From: Chondrus crispus | Taxonomy: Eukaryota; Rhodophyta; Florideophyceae; Gigartinales; Gigartinaceae | NCBI RefSeq assembly: GCF_000350225.1 | Contig: NW_005179031.1 | Coordinates: forward strand, 102,729-166,728 | Length of the DNA stretch: 64,000 bases | Direction: 5' to 3' | Shown: positions 31,201-41,591 of the stretch, in pieces | Numbering within the stretch: position 1 is the stretch's first letter | Layout of the letters: the number at the start of each line of letters is the position of its first letter | The notes under the pieces: generated by a model | What the model was told of the DNA's origin: nothing | Databases searched by the model: none | What the model saw: the letters and a program-made list of their open reading frames with translations, nothing else | Made by a program: the position numbers and the translations under genes

Positions 31201-31854
31201 CTATTGCTCGAACACCCTTGCCCACTGACGCCCAGCTTCAGGGATTCCGTAAGGCAGTTTGGTCAGTTTCCATAAAACACCCCTCTTTTCTCTCAACTCC
31301 GGAGGCGATTTTACGTAGATGTCCCTCTGTATTGGACCACTTTGTAGATAGGCTCCCTTGATGTCCAAACACCCTATCCTGAATCTCAATATCGTTGCCA
31401 CACTGCACAGCATTCTTATCACGTCAAACTGTGCCGTTGCCGAGTCTTTACGTACATTATTCTTTTCATCATCGTGGTTGCCATGGGGGCATAGCCTGGC
31501 CTTCAATCGTTTTTGATTGTTTACTTCAACTTTCACTTTATACATCACGTGTGAGCCAATGACATTTGCGTCTTTGGGCACATCTGCGTCCTGTACCTCC
31601 ACATAGGAGTCAGGCCAATTTGAGTCATATTCCTCTTGGACCGCTTTTTGCACTATCCACGGCGGCGCGCATTCCATCTTGCGTCTATTGACCTGTTGGG
31701 ATCCAAGGATTCCATGTATGTCATCCAACACACGTTGTTCGTGAGATTCCAGTTCTATAGGCACGTCAGTTTCCTTTTTCTTTCCGGCTGGTGTTTCCCC
31801 TATGTCTTCTATGGGATTTCCCGTAACATTGTTGTTGAAGAACGATCCCTGCAT
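31201..31854 (-). pseudogene. Copia reverse transcriptase N-terminal part
   Basis: It contains the fingers region (VNNQKRLKARLCPHGNHDDE, RFRIGCLDIKGAYLQSGPI, ELREKRGVLWKLTKLPYGIP, EAGRQW), a classic Copia RT series. It is connected to the integrase frame by a one-base frameshift in an A6 run at about 31906-31911; the region between the run and the Met at 31854 stays open in this frame (EERGEIEKSLTK). Confidence 0.85.
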
Positions 31855-31900
31855 TTTGGTAAGCGATTTTTCTATCTCACCCCTCTCTTCATCAATCGTG

Positions 31901-32931
31901 TTACTTTTTTAGGTCATCATTTTCCATTGGCATGTCATCATTGACCTTCATGTTTCCTTTTTCATCATCTTCCTTCTGTTCCGTGTCGTCATCTCTGCCC
32001 ATTTCTGTTATTGACATCAGCTCGTCTTCCAAACTACTCTGCAAAAGCTCCTTGGTGAGCTCTCCCTGCGGAGCTATGCGGACGTGTTCATATGCCACAC
32101 CCATTGGTAACCCTTTCTTCCTTCTGCGACATTTGAGGACATGTTCTTGTGCTTCTACTACCCTTGCTTCAACCCATCTTGGCCTGTCGTTCTGCTTAGA
32201 GGTTTTGTAAAATACCCACACTTTCATACCCGCTTTAAATGAAGTGTGTGGCTGTACGCATGACACCTTAGATCGCATGACCTTTTGAACCGTTCTAATT
32301 GCCACTGTCTCCACATGTGCATTTAGTAATTCCTGAGAGACCTCCTGACTTGGCATCCCTAATATTGATGGCGAGTATCCTCTCGCTAGCTGGAATGAGC
32401 TCAGCATGGCGTTTCCGTGGAATATGTTTGTTAAAAAAGATGCCCTTGCAACCAGTGTCTGCAGAGACGACGTGCTGTTTTCTTTCGATAGTCTTGATAG
32501 TATCAATTTGAATGTGCCATTATTTCTCTCAATCTTTCCGGTTTTAGCAGATGACCGTGATGGTCTAGGTCTCAGCTCAATATTGTGGGCAGTTAGGAAG
32601 CGCTGCATGAACGGCCTGCAGAATTCCGGGTCAGCACTTAATTTTTCCGGGGCACCGTGGTGATATATCCACTCGCTTTCCAGCATTTCCGTCATGTTTT
32701 CTGACGAGCGCGTCTTTGCTATCGTCTTTTCTCCGTACCTCGTCCCGAGGTCTATCATGTTCATCACTTCGAAATTTTCCTCCCTGATATATACTATAAC
32801 ATAGTCCGCTTGTATCTCAACATTAAAAGCTTCATTGACATGTGTCAGCGAGACCTTATTCTTGTCTTTTGGTCGACCCGTGGACGCACATATATCACAT
32901 GCGCTATGTACCTTATCACATGCTTTACCTA
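31901..32931 (-). pseudogene. Copia integrase (C-terminal finger half onward)
   Basis: The frame starts at the Gypsy-2 boundary with KACDKVHSACDICASTGRP, the CC half of the integrase HHCC finger. The catalytic core follows, with EIQADYV (Asp), SADPEFCRPF (Asp) and GKIERNNGTF (Glu), then an acidic and Met-rich C-terminus, ending at a frameshift-induced TAA near 31908. The HH half lies at about 44790-44830, on the other side of Gypsy-2. Confidence 0.85.
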
Positions 32932-33524
32932 TGTGGTACAACTACCCACGTCCCGACCACTCGGAAACGTGGGGGGGTTAGTGTGATGGAGCGCGCGACG
33001 CGGGGTACCCACGCGAGCGCAGACCGATCGGAAGAACTCGTAAAGAGGGAAGGCACACGTGGCCGGTGACGCGCAGCTGAGTGGAGGTGCTATAACCACA
33101 CAGCCGGTCACGGGTTAGAAGCCTGAGGCTTAGAGGTAAAACCGGACGGAATTAGCAAAAAGCCGTAAAGGGAAGGGAGGCGAGTCTGCCCTCGTTTACT
33201 GGAACGGGAGAGGTGCCCCCGGTCTTAACCCCTAAGTGGGGCGCCAGGAGACCTGTCCCGCTACAGTAGCTGTTACATACGGTATACCAGCTACTGTACT
33301 AAATTGGCTAATTAGTACCATTAACCACTAATTGCTAATTACTTACCGAACGGGTCGCACACGTGTGCCCGTGGCCAGGACCGGCGCCAACGGTTATGCC
33401 ACGTGTACGCCGTGGAGGTACTACTGTGCTTTCAGAGGGCGCGTGCACGATTACTACAGTAGTAACCGCCCGTCCAGGCGGTTCTCATCTCCCACCGGGG
33501 GTCGTGGTGTGGAATTGTACCACA
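32932..33524 (-). repeat. Gypsy-2 3' LTR
   Basis: 593 bases, ends TGTGGTAC and GTACCACA. Contains three CACGTG or CACGTGT motifs and a hairpin at 33262-33298. Confidence 0.92.
33262..33298. promoter_or_regulatory. 11-bp inverted repeat in the Gypsy-2 LTR
   Basis: TACAGTAGCTG and CAGCTACTGTA face each other over a 15-base loop; conserved in the other LTR (about 44472-44508). TACAGTA-type motifs recur in LTRs of the other Gypsy elements here. Confidence 0.6.
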
Positions 33525-33526
33525 GA

Positions 33527-33537
33527 CCCCCTTCCTT
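33527..33537 (-). other. Gypsy-2 polypurine tract
   Basis: On the minus strand AAGGAAGGGGG directly precedes the 3' LTR (two bases between). This fixes the minus orientation together with the gag-pol order. Confidence 0.75.
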
Positions 33538-33757
33538 ACTCCGTGACACGTCCCCGTCGCGACTGGAGGTTGACATGACCGGCTTGCAGGGTGTCCCATC
33601 CGTACGGGGAAGCCCGCGCCGACCACAGGGACGCGAGCGGACTACGGCCAACTCCATAGGGGAGCCTATGGAGTTTTTGGTATTTAACCGCGTCGGATCC
33701 CCTGGCGCGGCAATGGGTCCCCTCACGCTTTCCTTTTCCTCCACATCACCCCACACC

Positions 33758-36134
33758 ATGCACCCCACTATCTCCACTTCTTCATCTCGTCTCATTCCCC
33801 TGTCCTCCTCCCGTATGGACAACCGATCATCCGAGCGGGGTCGCCCCCCTCGGGCTCAGCTCCCTACGGCGCCAGCCGCGCCGGTCCCGACCTTTCACCC
33901 GGCGCTGGCGGCGGGCCCCGTGGGCCAACCCGCGGCGAGCATCGCAGCCCCGCGGGTGCGAGCTTCGGGCGCGGGGGTTCTTCCTTCGCGCGGCCCTCCC
34001 GCCGTCCAGTGTCCCCTGCCGCGCCCTCTGCGCTCAGCCCCGGCTCCCCAAGTCGGCGAGACGACCGTACTGAGACGGTCCCCCGACTGGGTTGTAGCCA
34101 CGGGGCAGGCGGCGGCCGGAGCGGGTAACCGCCCGGTACCGCCGGACCGGTACGCGACCAGGCCCCCGGCGACAGAGGCTCCGCCATCCGGCTGGCTCCG
34201 GACGGGTGTTCGTGCCGTTTGGAGTTTATTGCTCGGAGCCGACTTGGACCACCGGATTCCCCGGGGTGGTCGCAACCCCTCACAGGCGCAGCCGCCGATG
34301 TCCGTCTAGGCTTACATCGGAACGGCCTTCCCCGATGCCGCTCGGTTTGGGGGCCATCCCCAGGCGGCGGGGTATCCGCACGCCCTCCCCTCGCGGACGA
34401 GTCCGCCAAGATAACCGCCTGGCCGCTTGGAGGACCCGTTGGGTCCACGTGCCCCATCGCGTAATGGCGGATTCCCGCTCGGATCTTCTGTACATCCGCT
34501 GTGCGGGTGAGGACCAGTACCATTCGCGGTTGTTCAGCCTCTTCGAGAGGTTCGGCGGGGACGTGGATCCTAAGCCCCACGTGCAGTTGGTGGCATTCCC
34601 CCGCCTGTTCGACCGGTGGTACAGTGTGGCCAACCGTGTGCGGTGGGGCGACAATTCCGCCAAGGAGAGCCGGCTGCGGTGTCGCCGCGCCGATGCCTAC
34701 TTCCACATGTGGCACACGACGGAATTCTTCGCCGTGCCCACGGGCGCTAGGGGGCAGCTATACCCAGCCTTACCGGACGGTTGGAGCAATCTGGAAGCTC
34801 CACAGTACCTCTGCGTCCCCACCCCCAGCGTGCTGGCGTATGCCGCAGCGCAGTGGATGCCAGACGGTTCCTTCGGGCGAGAGGCGACGCCCGGGATGCG
34901 TCGACTGATCGACGCCATCCCGCTCTCGGAGTGGACCGTCCTGGCGTTTCCGTGTTTCCTACACGCCGCACGGGACGTCCTCCCGTTCTTCACAAGGTGT
35001 CCGGACCCTCGCCTGGCGAGTCGGAACGAGAACGAACCCGGCGAGCGAGGCTCTCTCTTCCGGCTATCGGCGGGGCTTTTGCAGCTCATCCGATCGGTCG
35101 AGGTGGCCGCCATCCTCGAGGGGACGTCATTCGACCCGGTTGGCGCGGAGGCCATCCTCAATTTTTCCGAACGGTTGGACTGGTCCCTTCGAGAGCGCGG
35201 CGATTTCGTGTGGTACAGTTGGGCCCGCGGCTGCTCCTTGCGGATGCCGCATTGGGATGGTACGTCGGCGGAGGCTGACACCTGGTACGACCCCCTGCCC
35301 GACGACGGTTCGCCGTCGTACGGTGCGGTCATCGCCTCCGGTGACGGGTGGGGCGCCGCGGTTGCCTCCGCCGGAACTCCCGCCGAACCGTCCGTTGAGT
35401 CTCTGCCCGTGTCGACCGCGCCGGTTCTACCGATGCCGGGGGACACCGCCCTCGGAGAGGGCCTTCCAGTCGGTCCCTCGACGCCTCCTACGGTGGGCGA
35501 TGCGATCACTGCAGATTCACCGCCTGCGACCACGGAAGCGCCGGCCACGGAAACGCCGGTCATGGAAGTGCCGGTCACGGACCCCGCTCCGGTGGGGGCC
35601 CCTCGCGAGGTTCCTACTGTCAAGCCCGCGGGGGACAACCTCTCTGCGGTAGCTACCGGATCGGTGCCGGGTCCAGCCGTCTTCCCCGTCAGCGAAATGA
35701 CCGGGACGGGGACACAGACCCCCTCCGTGGCGGCCGATGGAGCCCCGAGTGTGACGCTAGCAGACGAAGCCCCCGTCTTGGTCCCAGACGCGCAGGCCGC
35801 CCTGCGCGCTCTGCAGACGGAGTGCGGCTACGCGGGTGTCCCTGCACCGACCACCCTCGCGGCGGCTTTGGAGTCCGCGCGCGCCTGGCTGGTCGAGGCG
35901 ACTCAGCTCAGGGCGTGGGTGGCCGGCTTGCAGTTCGCCATCCGCCAACGCGACACTGGCGAGGATCTCCTGCGCAGTGAGACGATGGCGCGGATCCGTG
36001 CGGCACAGGACCACCTCGCCGTCTTGAGCGAGCAGGTTTCCGCGAAGAGACTGTACGGTGCAGCCGATGCTGATTCCGCCCGCGCGGCGGTGCGGGGAGC
36101 GGAGCCCTCTGCCAAGCGTCAACGCCGTGAGTAA
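33758..36134 (+). CDS. Antisense accessory protein A of Gypsy-2
   Basis: It lies between the integrase gene and the 3' LTR, on the strand opposite to gag-pol. The main frame is open from 34206 to 36134 (642 residues). A Ser/Pro-rich N-terminal part (MHPTISTSSSRLIPL from 33758) is in another frame, joined by a single shift near 34200-34300. In order: Ser/Pro-rich leader, a Trp/Tyr/Arg-rich globular domain (about residues 95-380 of the main frame; FDRWYSVANRVRWGDN, YFHMWHTTEFFAVP), a Pro/Thr/Val linker, and a helical, coiled-coil-like tail ending AKRQRRE, a possible nuclear signal. A TATTTAA motif sits about 75 bases before 33758. No known family is recognised; DNA or RNA binding is only a guess. 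The opposite strand in this region encodes no retrotransposon domain. Confidence 0.65.
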
Positions 36135-37311
36135 TGCCAGTGGGGGAGGCGGGGAGAGTAGCGAACCGCCTCCGGGGACCAGGTCCCGTCCATTCCAGTA
36201 AATTGCCCCCTGTTCTCCTTCTTCTTCCTCTTCTTCACTGCCCTTCCCGCTCGGTACTGTAGTCCCTCCGCGCCGGTCGGGTCCGGCGCGTGACAGGGGT
36301 CGTGTGAAGCATTGCTCGCGCGTCCGCGGCGGGGGCTTGCCGCCCGGCAGGGGGCTCCGGCGCATCCTTGCTCATGATACCCCCAGCCGCGGCTCCGCCG
36401 CCCCGGTAGGCGAGGGCTCGGGCGCCACTACAGCGCCACTTTCCCCACCTGCCCGCCGGTCGTCATCGTGGCGGCCGGGTTACCCTCTGCCTCATGCCGG
36501 CGAGACTCCGCGCGGTGAGTGTACCAAGTGTTCGCGGGGCGGGTCCCCCAGCTACCCCCGCGACACTGGAGGGCATCCGTCCGGTAGGTAATTTTAGCCG
36601 GATTTTACCGCCCCGCGACGGGTGGCCTTTTCAGCGCGTTGACGAACTCCGATTGGGTACTCCCCGAGGATCGGAGGCGTATTGAACTGCCGCCGTGGTC
36701 CAGCGGCCACACGTGCCGGGCGGTGTATGCCACTGAGTGGCGCGAGTCTCGCGCAACTCGTGGTCCACAGTGCCCTGGAGCCCCGGCGAGGTCGTCCCCA
36801 TATGGTATTTACGCGCTGGGTTCCATCTCTCGGCAGCGGGTAGGCACCGGGGCGCCGAGCCGTTTGACCACCGCCGCGTCGGGTCGTCCTGTCGGCGGGT
36901 CAGCTTCCTCCGCGCCGGTCCATCCGGTACGGCTCGAGCGGCGGCACGCGGGGGATCCGCCTGCGGCATAAACGGGTGGTGGCCGCCTGGAGGAGACCCT
37001 CCGCGGAGTCGCCCCCATCCGCGCCGGGTATTCCAGTGCAGGGTTTGAGGTGGCGCACGTGGGGTTCCGCGTGCGTCTGTAGCGACCTTGCCCCCTCCTG
37101 CGCCGGGTCTTCCGGCGCAGGGTTTGCGGTGACGCGCGCGGGGTTCCGCGTGCGTCTATGGCGGCCTTGCCCCCTCCTGCGCCGGGTCTTCCGGCGCGGG
37201 GTTTGCAATGACGCGCGCGGGGTTCCGCATGCGTCTGTGGCGATTGATCGCGGCCCGGGGGAGGTCCTCCGCGGGATCGTCCCGCCCCGCGCTGGGTCGC
37301 CCAGTGCGGTG
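36135..37311. other. GC-rich spacer between accessory gene A and integrase
   Basis: About 1.2 kb without recognisable coding potential, including the tandem repeat at 37010-37250. Confidence 0.5.
37010..37250. repeat. 79-bp tandem repeat in Gypsy-2
   Basis: GCGCCGGGT recurs at 37021, 37100 and 37179, each followed by TTCC and a similar 60-base body (GGGGTTCCGCGTGCGTCT within it). About three copies with small changes, plus a weaker fourth. Confidence 0.75.
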
Positions 37312-38787
37312 TTAGCGGTGGCGTGCGGCCGCCCGCGTGCGCCAGAAGCAGTCTATGAAGGCCTGGGGGAGTCCCTCCGCGGGTTCCCAGGTATCGTCCG
37401 CTGCGGCGTAGCCATACCAGCGGACCTTGTACTGGGTTCCTGTGCGGTTCTCCCGGTGACCGACCAAATGGTCGACCACATACTCCGCGGCGGGTTCGGG
37501 CTCTCCGTCCGCCGCGGGCTGGGTCGGGGCGGCCGCAGTAACGTCGCAGGGTCCCCGCGGCATCCGGGTTATCCGGTCGATGCTCACGCGGTTTGAGACC
37601 CCGTCTTGATTGACGACCACTGTGGTCTCCGTAGCGGATCGGACCCGAAACGGGCCTTCCGTTTTCGGTAAAAGCTTGACGGAGAGTCCCCCGTCAATAC
37701 TCGGCAGGTCTCCCCGTTCGGTACTCGTCAATGGCCGAGGTGGGCGGTCGACATAGACCAGGTCTCCCACCTCGATGACCGGACGGAAACGCTGCGCGCG
37801 CTCGGCGCCGACCTCAAGCCACGCGGCGTCGCCATGCTCGGCATGTCCGGCAACGACGCCGCCGAAGTCGGCCTTGTATCGCCTTTGCGACGCGGTTAGT
37901 TTCACCCGCGTGCCCTCAAGGACGTCGGGGAGTTTACGCAGCGTCGCACGCTTGTACTGTATCGGGGTCCTCGGATCTTCCGTGTTGGAGACGGCATCCT
38001 GCGGTACAGTTCCAGGCAGTGCCAAACCGGACGGTGGTCGCGTCAGCACCAGGTCGAACGGGGTTGTCTCCGTCGACCGGTGGACCTGCGTGTAATACGC
38101 GAAGGTCAGGGGCTGGATGTATTCGTCCCAGTCCCTCTGATGCTCCGCGACATAATGTCGGAAGCGCTGTACCAGAGTACGGTTGAACCGCTCGGTTTGC
38201 CCATTCGTCTGGGGGTGATAGGCGGTAGTCAGGTAATGCCTCACCCCCAGGAGGGCACACACGGCGTCGAAGAACTTGGCGGCAAACTGCGGTCCGTTAT
38301 CGGTTAGCACGTAACGTGGTGCGCCGTATACGTATACCCAGTTTTCCAAGAAGGCGTTAGCCACAACCGACGCGGTGGTGGTCCGTAACAGGATACTGCG
38401 CGTCAGCTTGGTGAACCGGGCGGTCATGAAGAGCACGTGGCGATTCCCGTGCGCCGTCTTCGGTAAGGGGCCGAGCACGTCCATTGCGACGAAATCCAGC
38501 GGTCCTGCCGCTGGGAAGACCTTGAGATCCTTCTGGCGCCTCACCAGGGTTCCCCGGGTGGCAGCGCATGACGCGCAATTCCGTACGGTACTGAAGGCGT
38601 CGTTGGCCATATGCGGCCAATGATATTCCCGCCGGAGGGTATAGTACATCCTCGTACCGCCCGGGTGTCCTGCCAGGCGGGTATGATGGGCGAGGTACAA
38701 TATCTTCGCCCTGAGCCGTTTCGGTACAACCCGCCGCAGGGTCCTATCGGAGGGGGGAGTTACGGACGACGAACCCGTATCGGTCAA
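37312..38787 (-). CDS. Gypsy-2 integrase with GPY/F and chromodomain
   Basis: 491 residues in one open frame. The HHCC finger (HHTRLAGHPGG to CASC), a complete DDE catalytic core (AMDVLGPLP, LTDNGPQF, QTERFNRT), a GPY/F module (EGPFRVRSATETTVV) and a C-terminal chromodomain (EYVVDHLVGHRENRTG, YKVRWYGYAAADDTWEP) are all intact. The start is arbitrary: in the polyprotein this part follows RNase H by a one-base shift in a 6-base homopolymer at 38752-38757. It is expected to insert the element cDNA, guided by chromatin marks through the chromodomain. Confidence 0.88.
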   Translation of the reverse strand: MTDTGSSSVTPPSDRTLRRVVPKRLRAKILYLAHHTRLAGHPGGTRMYYTLRREYHWPHMANDAFSTVRNCASCAATRGTLVRRQKDLKVFPAAGPLDFVAMDVLGPLPKTAHGNRHVLFMTARFTKLTRSILLRTTTASVVANAFLENWVYVYGAPRYVLTDNGPQFAAKFFDAVCALLGVRHYLTTAYHPQTNGQTERFNRTLVQRFRHYVAEHQRDWDEYIQPLTFAYYTQVHRSTETTPFDLVLTRPPSGLALPGTVPQDAVSNTEDPRTPIQYKRATLRKLPDVLEGTRVKLTASQRRYKADFGGVVAGHAEHGDAAWLEVGAERAQRFRPVIEVGDLVYVDRPPRPLTSTERGDLPSIDGGLSVKLLPKTEGPFRVRSATETTVVVNQDGVSNRVSIDRITRMPRGPCDVTAAAPTQPAADGEPEPAAEYVVDHLVGHRENRTGTQYKVRWYGYAAADDTWEPAEGLPQAFIDCFWRTRAAARHR

Positions 38788-41545
38788 CGTCGTACCGCGA
38801 GTCCGGGTTTCCCACGGTCTCGGCGGCCGCCCTACAGAAGGGGTCCTCGGCCTGTTCCCGAAGGAACTCTTCCACCGTTACGGATGAGACGTCGCGTTCT
38901 TCGGGTATAACCACGAACGCGTGCTCAGCTCTCCCCGGGTCGAAGGGGGCCTCCCAGTGTACGGTACCTTGGCGGGGGTTATGGTCCTCCTCTCGCCATT
39001 GTACCGCGAAACACGGGACCTCGTCGTCAACCGGTTTGGAGGTCGCGCCGTCCACTCGGAGGCGTGACACACCATCCGCGAGTTTGTGCTTAATACCCGG
39101 TCGGTACTGTACGTCGTAGTCGTACTCGGCTAGGCGGAGACGCCAGCGCGCTAGCTGGCCGGAGCTATCCGCCAAGTTGAGGACCCATCCGAGGGCCTCA
39201 TGATCCGTACAGAGGTCAAACTTGTTCCCATATAGACATGGTCGAAGCGTGAGGATGCTCCACACGACAGAAAGGCATTCCTTCTCGGTAGTGGTGTAGT
39301 TCTTCTCCGCGTCCGTGAGGGCGCAGCTCCAATAACCGATCGGTAGGCGGTCGCCGTCCGGCTGCTCCTGTAGCAGGGCGCAGCCAACATGGTACGCGCA
39401 CGCGTCTGCATCCAGGGTGTACTTCTTTCCGTACCGGGGTAGGGCCAATATCGGTGGGGACACGAGGCGCTTCTTCAGTTCCACGAACGCCTCGTATTCC
39501 TTATCGGTCAGGACTTCGAACTCGAAGGGTTGGTTCTTGCCCGTTTTCCCGTTTAACGGAGCGGCTATCTTCGCGAAGCCCTTCACGAACCGGCGGTAAA
39601 CATTGCACATTCCTAAGAATGACCGCAATTCCGTTTGGTTCTGTGGAGGTCGAGCGCGCTCGATGGCGACCACGTTGCGGCGCTCGCCCTCCAACCTGCC
39701 TGGTGGGATCACGTGTTCCAGGTAGGTGACCGAGGTGTCGAAGAAGGCGCACTTTGACAGCTTCAGCGACACGCCCGCGTCCCGCAGTAGGCGTAGAACC
39801 TTGCGGACGTGCGCGACGTGTTCCGTTACGGTCTTGGAGTAGATGATAACATCATCCAGGTAGACCAGTGCGGTTTCCCATTTTACCCGCGATAGTGTGA
39901 TGTCGACGGCCCGCTGAAAGGTTGCGGGGGCGTTCTTCAAACCGAACGGCATGCGGAGGAATCGGTACAACCCGCAGTGCGACGCGAACGTCGTCTTGTC
40001 GCGGTTCTCCTCGGCGATTTCTACTTGCCAATACCCGCTGTTGCAATCCAGCGTGGTAAAGACAGTAGCGTCGCCGAGGGAATCGATGCACTCGTCCATT
40101 CTCGGCAACGGATAGGAATCCCGAACGGTGACTGCGTTGAGCTTTCTGTAGTCGACACAGAACCGCATGGTACCATCCTTTTTAGGGACGAATACAACGG
40201 GGCTTGCCCACTCGGCCGTGGCGGGTTCGATTACCCCTGCCCGGAGCATGCGGTCGATCTCCGTTTTCTCTTTTTCTCGTGCGGTTGGTCCAGCGCGGTA
40301 AGGCGCCTGGTAAATCGGGCGAGCGCCGGGCTTGAGCTCAATCCGGTGCTTCGTGGCCCCGATTTTTCCCAGCCGGCCGGTCCACATCCCCTTGAATTCG
40401 GACAGTACCACGAGGACCTCCGAGCGCACTTCCTCGTCCTCGGCACCGATGTGGACGTCCTCCTGCCAGGCGTTGGGGTCCTCCTCAGGGGCGGCGGTGT
40501 CTTCGGGTTTATCCGTTCCAACTGCCCCGAGGTGCGCCTTGGGCAGCGTGGCTTTTTCAGCCCCGCCCTTGTCTGTACGGTTATCGGCGGCTTCTTCCGC
40601 GCCATCCTTTGCGGTTGAGAGGTTGGCATGAAATATCCCTCCCCCTTCCTTAGCTTCGGCCGCTTCCGCGGCCGAATCGCCAAGGGTCAGGATGTGAGTG
40701 GGCGACGGAAGAGCCAGTCCGATTACGGTATGCTTCGGGATGTGAACCGAGCGGTGCCCAAAATTGCTGAGCATTACCGAGAACGGTTTTTCGGGGACAA
40801 CATCCATGACCCCCTGTGCCATGAGAGTCAAATTCTTGTGCGCGGTTTTTGGGGAGTTCTGCAAAAAACATGACGCCCCCACTGGCGTGCCGACCCTCAC
40901 CATGGCCTGCGTCATCGGGGGAATTGTCACCCCACTGACGAGGCGGATCTTCCGTGACGGTGTGTTGGCGGGGAACGCCACCTGCTTCCGTTTGGGTTTA
41001 TCCGACGGCGGTAGTTTTTGTGCGGTGCTCCTCGAGGCCATCTTGCGGTCGTGCCTCGAGGGGATTGTTCCGACCAACGCCACGGGTGGCGCGTCGTGGA
41101 ACACGACCTTCCGTTGCGGTGGGAGGATCGCCTTGACGTGGCGATCCAGGAAGGTCGTACCGAGGATACAGTCCACGGCGAGGCTCGTGACTACCAGGAA
41201 CGGGACGCCTGCAACAAACTCACCAATTCGGACGAGCAGGGGGACTTCCCCTAGTGCCCTCATCGCGCGGTTTGACGCGTCGATGAGCGCTGGGTTCCGA
41301 ACCGGTTTTATCGATGGTCGCCACGACTCGGCGACACACCGTAAATGGATGAGGTTGGGGCCGGCTCCTGATTCAAGTACTGGCGTGATGGCGACCATCA
41401 ACGCCTGCTTCTGACCAACCGTCGCGGAGATCTTGTAATTCTGCTTCTTGAAGAAGCAGATGGCCTGGACTTCCGTTCGGTTATCCGGCTGCGCTTCCAC
41501 TGGCGCAGCCGGATCGGGGGTGCCTAAGCTTCTGAGGCTGGGCAC
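38744..41545 (-). CDS. pol: Gypsy-2 protease, reverse transcriptase and RNase H
   Basis: 933 residues without stop. Order: retropepsin (TPVLESGAGPNLIHL at about residues 55-70, and LGTTFLDRHV), linker, RT (SPVVFVPKKDGTMRFCVDYR, YPLPRMDECIDSLGD, LDCNSGYWQVEIAEEN, FGLKNAPATFQR, catalytic YLDDVIIYSK) and RNase H (LDADACAYHVGCALLQ, NYTTTEKECLSVVW, CTDHEALGW). The protease catalytic Asp of the usual D-S/T-G triad is Glu here (codon GAA), unlike DTGAG in Gypsy-1, which should abolish or cripple the protease. The 3' end overlaps the integrase frame by 44 bases. Confidence 0.88.
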   Translation of the reverse strand: MPSLRSLGTPDPAAPVEAQPDNRTEVQAICFFKKQNYKISATVGQKQALMVAITPVLESGAGPNLIHLRCVAESWRPSIKPVRNPALIDASNRAMRALGEVPLLVRIGEFVAGVPFLVVTSLAVDCILGTTFLDRHVKAILPPQRKVVFHDAPPVALVGTIPSRHDRKMASRSTAQKLPPSDKPKRKQVAFPANTPSRKIRLVSGVTIPPMTQAMVRVGTPVGASCFLQNSPKTAHKNLTLMAQGVMDVVPEKPFSVMLSNFGHRSVHIPKHTVIGLALPSPTHILTLGDSAAEAAEAKEGGGIFHANLSTAKDGAEEAADNRTDKGGAEKATLPKAHLGAVGTDKPEDTAAPEEDPNAWQEDVHIGAEDEEVRSEVLVVLSEFKGMWTGRLGKIGATKHRIELKPGARPIYQAPYRAGPTAREKEKTEIDRMLRAGVIEPATAEWASPVVFVPKKDGTMRFCVDYRKLNAVTVRDSYPLPRMDECIDSLGDATVFTTLDCNSGYWQVEIAEENRDKTTFASHCGLYRFLRMPFGLKNAPATFQRAVDITLSRVKWETALVYLDDVIIYSKTVTEHVAHVRKVLRLLRDAGVSLKLSKCAFFDTSVTYLEHVIPPGRLEGERRNVVAIERARPPQNQTELRSFLGMCNVYRRFVKGFAKIAAPLNGKTGKNQPFEFEVLTDKEYEAFVELKKRLVSPPILALPRYGKKYTLDADACAYHVGCALLQEQPDGDRLPIGYWSCALTDAEKNYTTTEKECLSVVWSILTLRPCLYGNKFDLCTDHEALGWVLNLADSSGQLARWRLRLAEYDYDVQYRPGIKHKLADGVSRLRVDGATSKPVDDEVPCFAVQWREEDHNPRQGTVHWEAPFDPGRAEHAFVVIPEERDVSSVTVEEFLREQAEDPFCRAAAETVGNPDSRYDVDRYGFVVRNSPLR

Positions 41546-41591
41546 GGGGAGAGACGTCGTCGCCTCTACGCGTCCTCCCCGGCTTCCCCCG

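Larger units (their letters stand above)
30063..32931 (-). mobile_element. Copia-type retrotransposon, 3' part (integrase to polypurine tract)
   Basis: Minus-strand integrase, reverse transcriptase and RNase H in Copia order. After the pol stop (30100-30102) comes a G-rich tract (AGGGGTG, minus) and a TGTGAACC start that I take as the 3' LTR edge. The element is interrupted at 32931 by Gypsy-2 and resumes at 44735-45129, where it is interrupted again by the LTR at 45130. Confidence 0.85.

Noticed and set aside
33332..33757. Start of the 325-residue plus-strand frame that runs through the Gypsy-2 LTR.
   Set aside because: Its first 65 codons are LTR sequence repeated at 44542, so the frame there is incidental; only the part from 33758 is considered as a possible N-terminus of protein A.
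34697..35638. 313-residue minus-strand frame opposite accessory gene A.
   Set aside because: It is Ser/Arg/Gly-rich shadow sequence of a GC-rich gene, with no domain, and would be in the sense orientation of an element whose pol already ended.
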